Of a stretch of 64,000 nt of DNA, positions 55,821-64,000 are shown piece by piece. The position numbers and the translations under genes are program-made. Source of the stretch: Chrysogorgia sp. JL179-B06 (taxonomy: Eukaryota; Cnidaria; Anthozoa; Scleralcyonacea; Chrysogorgiidae); NCBI GenBank assembly GCA_035772405.1, contig JAYKKM010000147.1, positions 1,883,501-1,947,500 of the forward strand. Direction: 5' to 3'. The notes below the pieces were generated by a model. It saw nothing but the letters and a program-made list of their open reading frames with translations, searched no databases and was not told the origin of the DNA. The number at the start of each line of letters is the position of its first letter. Within the stretch, counting starts at the first letter, position 1.

Positions 55821-57539
55821 ATGGACAGTAACTTTTAAAGTTACGTTCAAAAAACTTTTTAAAGCTAGAGTAGCGTCAAACTATGTCTGATAAATGCTAT
55901 AGTTTGGACTATATATAGAGAACATGCAATGAGCTAAATAAAAGAACAACATGATTGTAACAAGGATTTGGCTATAATTAATTTATTAGATTATAGAAAA
56001 AATAATATAATGACATGTTTGCAATTTGGTTTATACGTCACTACTGCTGTTTGCTTTTGGCTTCTTCTAACAATATATTATATTATATATAATATATTAT
56101 AACAATATATTATATAACAACATATTATATAACAACATAGCATATATACAATCATGATTTAAATATATTGAGTTAAATGTAGGTGCATTATATTTAATAA
56201 TTATGGATATTAATTATTTTGGAATAATCAGTCTTGTTTCTGCTAAATTGCAGTGAATAAGTGGAGTGGGCAAGTAGTACTGCCCGAGGTTATCCTCGTT
56301 GAGCAGACGTTGTGAGGTGCTTCTATTTTACCCCATTCCCTCACTAACGAGGGAATGGAGTAGTGGATTACAACGGAAGCCCCTACAACTGAGGTCTGCC
56401 TTCTTGTAGCCCGAGTTAACGCCTAGCGGGCGTCTTGTTACTTGAGCTAGTGGCTTGTTGAAAGACATTGTAGGCAAATTCAGCGATTTGAATTCAATAT
56501 ACAGAAATCTATAGTTGTAGGTACAATGGTGGTTAAATTTTCCATCATTTGACTCAGTATCCAAGCTGGCTTACTGAGAAGTCTGCCCCGCCAAATGAGC
56601 CATCCTGTTTGCTGACCTAATTCAGTTCTAGTCAACAGGGTCAGCCTGGCAAGCAAGCCGGCCTGTGCTCACGTAACAACAATTCATCTGGTCAGTCCGG
56701 AAAACAGGTTCAGTTTGAGCAGTGTATAAAAGGCGCAGCAGTAAATCAAACCATTTAGCTGGCAGTAGCAAGTTCTCATAAGCTATTATGAAACAGTTTA
56801 AAGAAATGTAATTCAAAATCTTTATTTCTTTGTGAAGTTATATAACATTTTGAGCCAGTAAACATATTCATAATTTTAGCATATTTATTATTTGAGAGGC
56901 TTTATACATACTAGTGACTAGTCCACTGGGTCAGCTAGTTTCCATGTAGTCAAGGCCAAAATTCAGTTCGAAAATTAATAGTATCTGGCTGTACAGACCA
57001 AGTAACAGTTTGCAAATGGTGCGCTTGTGAGTCAGTGTAATATCAGGACAAATTACAGTACTGTTTTGGTAATAGCGAGCCAGTAATCTGCTGCAGTAAT
57101 CATGAACACCAAAAATCAGTGTGAAAGGTGTGTATTTGTGGAGTTGAGGGACAATGGAAAGTACATGCATGGCTGAACAGAGCCGTCACTGGTAACTTTA
57201 ATACTCCTTGATCTTGATAGTTGGTATGGGTGTCAGAGATTTATATACTGTGTGTTCATTTGTAAGCATTCATGTATAATAATATGAACAATCGATACAA
57301 ACTTACTGATAACCCAGAATATTTTTGGAGCTTGAGAACAGGGTTATTCAATGGCAACTTAGTACTTGGTATATATGAAACAATAAACTGTATCGACTTT
57401 ATTTTGTATAACATACAGGCAACAAAGCTTATAAAAATATTACAGTTACCTCAGAACAGTTAACATATTTCCATATAGCATTCATATATTGAGTCTCGTA
57501 TTAAATTTTTAAACATTTAGTAGACAAAAAGCATATGGA

Positions 57540-57910
57540 ACAGATAATTTGATCGAGTACAGGTTCTCGAAATCGCAGACCAACCCGTTTCGAAAGCGAT
57601 CGGGATTGTGAGCGTATATAAGATCAAGATACTTGCCAGCCACATCAAAGATTTTCAGTGAAGAACACTCGAAGAAAGGTGATCAGATGAGTAAATCACA
57701 ATGGCGCAATTCAATAAAGTTTGATCGATTCAATAAAACATGTAAACATAGATTTGATCGTGTAAAACATGTAAACATAGATTTGATCAAAATCGCTCGT
57801 CATCTTTTAATAGTGTAGGTCTACCGCGGTCGGCGTGTGCGATTGTAAGCATTGTGAGCGTGTTTATGATTAAGATACTCATGCCAGCCACATTCCTTAT
57901 GAATCTTGTC
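57540..57910 (+). repeat. Diverged direct duplication
   Basis: GCGATCGGGATTGTGAGCGT, AGATACTTGCCAGCCACAT (57598-57645) is repeated in altered form at 57837-57895 (GCATTGTGAGCGTG, AGATACTCATGCCAGCCACA). CATGTAAACATAGATTTGAT occurs twice in tandem (57739, 57768). Confidence 0.6.
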
Positions 57911-58267
57911 ACAAATTTACTATATTTCTTTGGATAGTTTGAGAGAACACTCGAGCAATAGTGACCAAAGAAGATGGCGCATACATAATTACATAAAGAT
58001 GATCACAGCGGCCTGGTTTCGCAAAGCCTATCGGGATGACGTAATAATTGCAATTTATCGACCCGAAAAATAATAATAAAAATAAAAATACGGGAAAGCC
58101 ACCGAAACTTAGACTCGGACAGTAGCCCGAGTAATTAGGCGCATTTGGCATTTTTGTAGCTATTGCAAAATCTGCAACAAGATATATGCATACACAAACA
58201 ATTTAGGAAGATATAAACAACGGAATTTTCACATCCATGCTTTCTTTCACGCATGCTTTCTTATGAC

Positions 58268-58365
58268 AAATATATTTATATAATATAATATAATATAATA
58301 TAATATAATATAATATAATATAATATAATATAATATAATATAATATAATATAATATAATAATATA
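58268..58365. repeat. (ATAAT)n pentanucleotide repeat
   Basis: About 18 perfect copies of TAATA. Distinct from the TA tracts elsewhere. Confidence 0.95.
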
Positions 58366-59059
58366 TTTTTATAAACCAAACAAAATAAATAATAGCGCCG
58401 ACAACAACCCGAAATCACATTTCTCGATCTTCAGTATTTAGCGAAAGAGCGTATCCCACGGAAAGCTACAATTAGTGACCTTTCAGAGAACTTATCTAAA
58501 ACCCTAGCTCAAGATGAATTGACATTAAAGTTCATTTTTACCAGAGCTAGATGGCCGAGATCACTTCGAAGGGGAAGCACGGTCATCACGCCACGCATCG
58601 GCATATTAACACAACGCCGTGATTTTTCAATGCTAACAAAATCTCGCTTAAAGGAATTGGTGAAAGGCATATTCAGGGTGAATTTAATTCGCTTCAAAAC
58701 ATCACCTTGAATATTTGTCGTCGGTAATCAACCAGTCTGAAGATGTTCACATAAGAAACGCGCGTGTTGTATATGTATTTACCGCGCATTTTGTTTGATA
58801 AATGTACTGTATATTCTTAGTCTTACCTTACAATTTAAACTTGGAGCTTGAGATGATATGATAAATAGTCAAAACGCTGATCGGAGAGGACTATTTGTCA
58901 AACGACAAACTGATCGAAAAAACAGAGACACATGAGATTCATGAGTCGAGATGAATTTTGATGATGCATTTTGAAATATCCCGCCATGCACGCGGATAAT
59001 CAGTTTGTCCCAGTTCTTTTCGACTGTGTTCAAACTCAAAGGTTATTAAGCAACGTCAG

Positions 59060-59350
59060 TAGCGCCATAGTCTATTTATCTGTATTTAAAAAAAATGCTT
59101 TCCTCTTCAAACGTAAAATAGGAATTAAACAGTCTATTTTATTGTATTTTACGGATAAAGAAAGATAAATACGTTTAAAATAGTCTATTTTATCTGTATT
59201 TTAAATATATACTTTCCTCTTCAAATGTAAAATAGGTATTAAACAGTCTATTTTATTCTGTTTTACAGATAAAGAAAGATAAATAGGTTTAAAATATTAT
59301 ATTTTATCTGTATTTTAAAAATATGCTTTACTCTTCAAACGTAAAATATT
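59060..59350 (+). repeat. AT-rich tandem repeat, about 115-bp unit
   Basis: Roughly two and a half units with CTTCAAACGTAAAATAGG, TTAAACAGTCTATTTTAT, GATAAAGAAAGATAAATA. Flanking sequence to 59580 has more degenerate AAAATA-TATTTTAT units. Confidence 0.75.
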
Positions 59351-60043
59351 AAATTTCCTATTTTATTCTATAGTTTGCATTTTCTGCTGGAATATATTGT
59401 GAAAAATAGCCTTAAAATATGCTATTTTATTTATGTTCTGTGTGAAAGTTATAAAATGAAGTAAAACAGTGATAAAATATAGTTCACTAATTTTTAGAAA
59501 TATGATAGCATTAAAATAGGGTTTTCACTAAATAAAATATGATAAAAATAGGTGTGATAGTAATAAAATTTGTTTTCATAAGGGATATGGTTTAACTTAA
59601 TAATCTATTTATCTATATCTATTTATCTAAACTACCTATCTATATCTGTATCATGTGATTTCATATATTTGTAGGCACCATTTTTTACGTAAATTAGTCA
59701 ACCATGTGGTCCATTTTTTCCGGTGCCATTCTCACCGGTTACCATGGGGCTATTTTATATAAACTGAAAAAAGAGAACATTCTATGCCCAAACAAACTTG
59801 TAATCTGTATATAAATATTTTTTTATTCTCGGGACCACTTTCGTTACACCATGCACTCGCTACTTTATTGATGCACGTATAATCAATTAGTTCTGTATCT
59901 GTGTTTTGATATTTTTATGTATTTGGCATGATATCTAAGTGGCCAGAGATCAATGAGAAGATTCTTGGTGCCAGTATTCGGGAATTTTATGACAGTTTAA
60001 CATCATACATATTAATAAACTTGGAAATTTCTCATCTATTTAG

Positions 60044-60148
60044 TATGATATTAAAAACAGAAGACTGTTTTTAAAGAGGTCAAAATGTGACGGCGTTCGA
60101 CTAAATGATCTGCACATTGGAGCTGTAGTTAATATTCATTCACGACAG
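60044..60148 (+). CDS. NME7: NME7, second coding exon (DM10 domain)
   Basis: Acceptor TTTAG|TATGAT and donor CGACAG|GTAATC; 105 nt, phase 0 to phase 0, so it joins the exon at 51886-51999 in frame. It encodes YDIKNRRLFLKRSKCDGVRL and NDLHIGAVVNIHSRQ. This is the next DM10 segment of NME7: the '-D-K--R-FLKR-K' and 'L-IG--V-v-SRQ' pattern. Exon length, phase and order fit the family. The following exon (start of NDK domain A) was not found before 64000 and is probably outside the window. Confidence 0.88.
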
Positions 60149-60640
60149 GTAATCATCAATTTTTACTGTAATATAAAGTACTACGGCTCGTTTTTAAATA
60201 GTGCTTAATAGTGTCCGATAACGTACAGGACTATATGATTTCAAATTCGTAGCGTCAGTGCTAGCCTTTAGCTACAGTATACATATCTGATATACAGTAT
60301 GCCGCTCATAAATAACCTAACACTGCGTTCGCGTTCAGAACGGGTTGTAACAGTGGGTTGGAACGAGTTCCAGACGCGTTCGGAACCGCGCCATTGTGAG
60401 GAAATTTTTATATAGTTTCGTTAATTTCCGACTTTAGCCAATTATCAAAACTTAAATCGTTGCTGCAGTTTAATTTATAGTTTTTATTTTAGTTTTTATT
60501 TACTTATCTAATTTATAGTCTTTATTTAATTTATAGTGCCAATATAGTCTGGCACATGAGTCATGACTTACATTGTAACTTGTACATTTCATATATTTCA
60601 GAATCACCTCAGGGTAACATGAAAATTAATCGTATTGCAT
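60149..60640. other. NME7 intron 2, unassigned part
   Basis: No feature recognised. Confidence 0.35.
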
Positions 60641-60825
60641 TGTTGACTCGAGTGGGATTTGAACTCGCGCCTTCGGGATTCCGGTCCTTTGCTCTACTAG
60701 TTGAGCTAGTTTACCAGTTGAATTGCTCTACCATTTGAGTTGGCGCGGTACCTCACTGAACTGGTAGAGCAGAGGAGAGGAATCCCAAAGATGCGAGTTC
60801 AAATCCCACTCGAGTCAATAATTTT
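60641..60825. repeat. Two tRNA-like SINE copies in inverted orientation
   Basis: Plus copy (about 60738-60825): ACTGGTAGAGCAGAGGA (A box-like), GGAATCCC, GCGAGTTCAAATCCCACTCG (B box). Minus copy (about 60733-60645): AGTAGAGCAAAGGACCGG, GCGAGTTCAAATCCCACTCG. They face outward from a shared head. Together they form an imperfect palindrome. The flank GACTCGAGTGGGATTTGAAC mirrors CCCACTCGAGTCAA. Not canonical tRNAs; tRNA-derived SINEs. Confidence 0.65.
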
Positions 60826-61488
60826 CAGTAGACTGAGTATGTAGGTAATTTCATGTTACTGTTTTGTCGTCATTCTATTTTTTATTTTTTCTTGGCCATG
60901 TTGGATTAAATTTCCTTATATTTTTAAATTTCCATATATTTGAAGCTTACCATCAAAGATTATGCCGATCAGTTTACTTCTTCCCGTCTGAAATCTCAAA
61001 ATGAAAAGTAAGTTATCGTACATACTGTATACTGGATTCTGAATGTTATTGAAATTGTTTTTATATAGTGAACTTCTATATTTATTTAATGTTTCACGTG
61101 CGTTGTCTATTGACAAACTTGATTCTGCACATGAGATTGCAATGACTGCATACAAGAGACAATGCGCCTAAAATCGCGCTATTATGCGGTTCGTATATGT
61201 TAGGTCTATCGGTGGCGTTACACGCTATGCAACTTGTCAAATGTTCTTGTTATAACGTGAAGAACTGTTTCTACTTAGTAGTAGAACATTCTATACTTTT
61301 TCGTGCAACTTGTATGATTTTTAAAAACATATTACATGTTCTTAAGCGATGTAATGCTCTGAAATTCTTCGTACAAGTTTCTAGTTGTGATATAACCTCA
61401 CTGTGTTAAAACTGCATAAACTCGAATGGAGTCACTGAAAGCTACCGCCTTGTTCTCGCCACTCGTGTCGAGACGAAGGACCCTGGTA

Positions 61489-61619
61489 AACTAGCAGTTT
61501 TTGATGAGAAATCTACGATCTTTTATCCGCTATGATCAGCGCTTGTCGTGCTCTTAGCACGACAAGCGCTGATCATAGCGGATAAAAGATCGTAGATTTC
61601 TCATCAAAAACTGCTAGTT
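61489..61619. repeat. Perfect 131-bp palindrome (64-bp arms, 3-nt centre)
   Basis: AACTAGCAGTTTTTGATGAG...GCGCTTGTCGTGCT, centre CTT, then the exact reverse complement ending CTGCTAGTT. I see no mismatch by eye. Perfect long palindromes are unstable, so this one is either very recent or an assembly or chimera artefact. Confidence 0.9.
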
Positions 61620-62110
61620 GTTGCTTTTAAAAGCAGCAAATACCGGACGGTACCGTTATGGGAACTACGCGGCGATAGCAATTAAGACCCGTAGAACCAC
61701 ATATGGCCGCGGTGAAGCCCCTACCAACTCGACGAACGAACTTCAAAGGACTTTGTCCCGAAACGCGCAGTGGAAAATCGGACGACGCGGTTGGCGAAGA
61801 CGAGGGAGGTGGCCAAGAATCAACACTAGAAAGGGCTAGCGAAACAAGCAATGAGGAAGGGGCGATCGAAGCTGGTGTTTATCGAGGAAGTTGTTGTGAC
61901 CGACGATATTGACTTTGAAGCCACCGGTGAAGCCATCATGAACTGGCTGAAGACGAAACATATGTTGTCAGTGAGCCTTACATCAGGGCCAAGAAGACTT
62001 CAAAGGACATGAAGACAGGCGATTTCGTGTCAGGCGTGGAATACTACGAAGAAAAACAAGGAGGAAGCAAGTAGAATTCCCAAGCCAAGGAGTTGTTTGT
62101 ACTGTCCTTC
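61620..62110 (+). pseudogene. Unrecognised coding-like relic (GC-richer)
   Basis: Directly after the palindrome the base composition becomes markedly GC-richer. Several plus frames have protein-like content: RSGKSDDAVGEDEGGGQEST, then ETYVVSEPYIRAKKTSKDMK and GDFVSGVEYYEEK in another frame. The acid- and Lys-rich text could be the gag-like ORF1 or linker of the retroelement that continues at 62515, but I recognise no domain. Confidence 0.35.
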
Positions 62111-62514
62111 AAAATCCAGGTACGGGACCCCCTTATCATCAGTACGCAAAATTCTTGCCCCCGAGGAATGCCGTAGGCATGCTACACCTTTTGTTTTAAT
62201 ATTGTTTATTGTATAAATCAAATAAAATTGTATTCGTCTCTAATATCAGGAGGTAAAGTATTAAAACGTTTAGCAGCTAGTGTCTTGGAAAGTTCCAGTA
62301 ACCAAGGGAACAGTCATGAAGATTGGGAGGACGTATACTCTGCACAAGATGTCGATGAAAAAGGTACTGGCGTTTATAATGATACTGTGATGGATATGCT
62401 TAACAAAGCTATGCCACGGAGAGAACTGTTAGATGTTATTTCTCTGACAAATCTTGGATGACCAGATTGTGTTTCAGATGTGGCTGTATTTCTCTGGTAC
62501 AATATTAGAACCAC

Positions 62515-62925
62515 CAAATGTTCATATTAAAGACAAAATCATTGAAAGAATCAACACCTTCAAGTTATTTGGAGTATGGTTCTAGAACAATATCTTATGG
62601 TTCTAGAACAATTTTTTCTAGAACAATAAACACCCACGTTAAAGAGATTACGCGAAAAGCAAACCGCCTACTATTCCACCTAAGAGAATGCAGAAAACTC
62701 CACCTGCTCACGGAGGTGGGGCTTACCTTATACAAGTCGAAAATAAGACCAATTGTAGAATACGCCTCCTCCATTTGGGGAGGTCTTCCAAGCTACCTAG
62801 AAAACGAACTTGAGGAAGTCTCCGAATTCTTGGTCAGATAAGAAAAGTTTACCTGATCTTAGAAGTAGAGACTGCCCCAAAACGAGAAATCGATAGGATG
62901 GTAAATGTTCTAAACTTTCCTAGTC
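62515..62925 (+). pseudogene. LINE RT thumb/C-terminal fragment
   Basis: Plus strand: IIERINTFKLFGVW, then (shifted) HVKEITRKANRLLFHLRECR, TLYKSKIRPIVEYASSIWGG. These are the conserved KLLGV...H...K.N..L..L and R...EYA..W.. blocks of LINE RTs. A further frame continues with a KREIDRM stretch. A short dead piece within the NME7 region. Confidence 0.82.
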
Positions 62926-63829
62926 GCAGTTTAACTCCCTGCCCCAAACAACCATCCATATAACTTAAGAACGAGTAATTTACGGACCTCCATATTTTAT
63001 TTTTATTGGATTTGCCACTGCAGGTAAATTACAAGAATAATAACAAAAAACAACGTCAAAATTGTAGAAATGTGGCAGGGTCACCGCAACAGCATACGCC
63101 AATTATAGCAGTCCCAGATATTTAGGAATAAAAATAAAGTAAAAATTAAAGACTAATACAGTAGATCTTCCGGAGGTCAACTACAGCAGCATATATTCAG
63201 GAACAGAGAGACACAAACGATCAATTTTCTTCTACGCGCATGCAATTTTTTGCAATCGGTTTTCTAATGTTTTTAATCTTGTATACCTTTTTATATCTAT
63301 ATTTCATACCTTTCTAATTATTTTTTTCATATCATGATGTTATTGTATATATTCTAATCTTGCATGTTATGGGTTACTTGTGCTTTACAGCTAAAAGAAA
63401 TCAAGATAAAAACTTTACCCTTTTCTAATATATTATCGTTTTGGAATTTGGAATAAATTATGGATTCGTTCTAGGAGTTCTTATCAGAAGTGAAATACTG
63501 CCTCAGGACTGACACATAGCAGTGGATACGATGTTGCATGTAGAAGTGTTCAGGATTAGGCATGCCAGCAGAATGATGCTAGAAATGTTCTATAGCATGG
63601 AGGATCAAATAAATAGAATGTAGAACATAAACAAGGAATAATGGCGATCATATAGCCTTGTAATATTAAAATACGGTAATCATATGGCGCGTTTATAATG
63701 TCAAAATTCAATATGACCATTTGAACGCCATACATCTAATTCGAGCAACATTTAGTCGAAACGAGCAAGCCTCGCGAAGTTGTAAACTTTCCATGCAAGC
63801 GACACAAATCGAACTTCACGTTTGTAATA
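62926..63829. other. Unassigned non-coding stretch
   Basis: No NME7 exon, other gene or repeat that I can support. Confidence 0.35.
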
Positions 63830-64000
63830 CAGTAGAACCCCGCTAACTCGAACTCGCTTAACTCGAACTCCCCGCTAACTCGAACTAAATCCAATTTCCC
63901 CTGGATTTGATAGTACATTTTATAGTAATTTACTCCGGTTAACGTCGAACTCGAATTCCTCGCTAATTCGAACAAATTTCATTTTCCCTTGGTCAAATTT
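63830..64000 (+). mobile_element. End of a pogo/Tigger-like element (runs out of window)
   Basis: TACAGTAGAACCCCGCTAAC followed by repeated CTAACTCGAAC units. This is the sub-terminal organisation typical of pogo/Tigger-like (Tc1/mariner superfamily) ends, which start CAGTAGAACC(T/C)CG after a TA. The element continues beyond 64000. Confidence 0.65.

Larger units (their letters stand above)
55013..55905. mobile_element. PLE family B derivative: inverted pair of pLTRs around a GIY-YIG relic
   Basis: The left arm, 55013-55310 (minus sense), and the right arm, 55600-55905 (plus sense), are inverted copies of the family B pLTR (GATAAATCAGA-ACATAGT, GAACCGATGATGACGTTATC, TTCAATGGGG). They match 42343-42620. 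The middle (55320-55600) holds minus-strand remnants of the GIY-YIG C-terminus seen at 42713. Each arm contains a hammerhead, facing outward. The RT is completely lost. Confidence 0.85.
52000..60043 (+). other. NME7: NME7 intron 1 (8,044 bp)
   Basis: GT at 52000 and AG at 60042-60043 (TCTATTTAG|TATGATATT). Filled with hAT-type debris, a PLE inverted pair and tandem repeats described separately. Segments without any recognised feature include 52000-52360, 52560-52890, 53000-53640, 55920-57540 and 58366-59040. Confidence 0.8.

Noticed and set aside
57839..58151. 80-codon hydrophobic minus frame (FLFLLLFFGSINC)
   Set aside because: Poly-A/T-driven hydrophobicity, no family resemblance, no splice sites, and it lies in the NME7 intron on the opposite strand.
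60149..64000. Third NME7 exon (start of NDK domain A)
   Set aside because: I looked for the expected 'DYGD' continuation and NDK start on the plus strand and found none; the exon is probably beyond the window.

Overview
Metazoan nuclear DNA, AT-rich and dominated by repeats. The mix of transposon families (Penelope-like elements with GIY-YIG domains and hammerhead motifs, CR1/L2-like LINEs, DIRS, Ty3/gypsy, palindromic MITEs, long (TA)n tracts) and a ciliary host gene split by an 8-kb intron point to an animal; a cnidarian, probably an anthozoan, is my best guess, but no rRNA or mitochondrial marker is present to prove it.

Layout. 1-9.0 kb: foldback MITEs, a 17-bp AT minisatellite, a decayed minus-strand CR1/L2-like LINE (4.26-7.15 kb) between two Penelope (PLE family A) relics, then a tRNA-derived repeat and (TA)n tracts. 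9.0-15.6 kb: a 6.5-kb DNA transposon with 247-bp terminal inverted repeats (244/247 identical). Its three-exon gene of about 1,570 codons encodes a protein with two N-terminal Cys/His zinc-binding motifs, a FEN/XPG-like (PIN-fold) acidic-residue pattern, a CXC cysteine-rich module and an acidic tail. There is no recognisable DDE or tyrosine-recombinase core. This is the most interesting system in the window. 15.6-19.3 kb: a long hairpin, a 320-bp (TA)n tract and a 1.44-kb tandem duplication that carries the end of a PLE with another DNA element inserted in it. 19.3-31 kb: mostly non-coding, with one possible secreted-protein exon (about 21.2-21.7 kb, minus) and many palindromic MITEs. 31-36 kb: DIRS fragment, 21-bp minisatellite, LINE fragment, tRNA-Ala-like SINE, 115-bp tandem repeat. 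38.3-41.3 kb: a LINE with a 934-codon open endonuclease-RT frame, truncated only at its 5' end. 42.3-48.2 kb: PLE family B, PLE family A, Ty3/gypsy pol and PLE family C, all on the minus strand. 51.7-60.1 kb: the 5' part of the host gene NME7 (two coding exons, both phase 0, with RFX X-box-like sites just upstream); its first intron holds hAT MITEs with perfect 8-bp target duplications and an inverted PLE family B pair. 60.2-64 kb: paired tRNA-like SINEs, a near-perfect 131-bp palindrome, a LINE fragment and one end of a pogo/Tigger-like element.

The window therefore holds one clear host gene (NME7), one or two doubtful host exons, and a dense archive of mobile elements. Most are broken by frameshifts. 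The exceptions are the 5'-truncated LINE at 38.3 kb and several hammerhead ribozyme motifs that keep most core positions.
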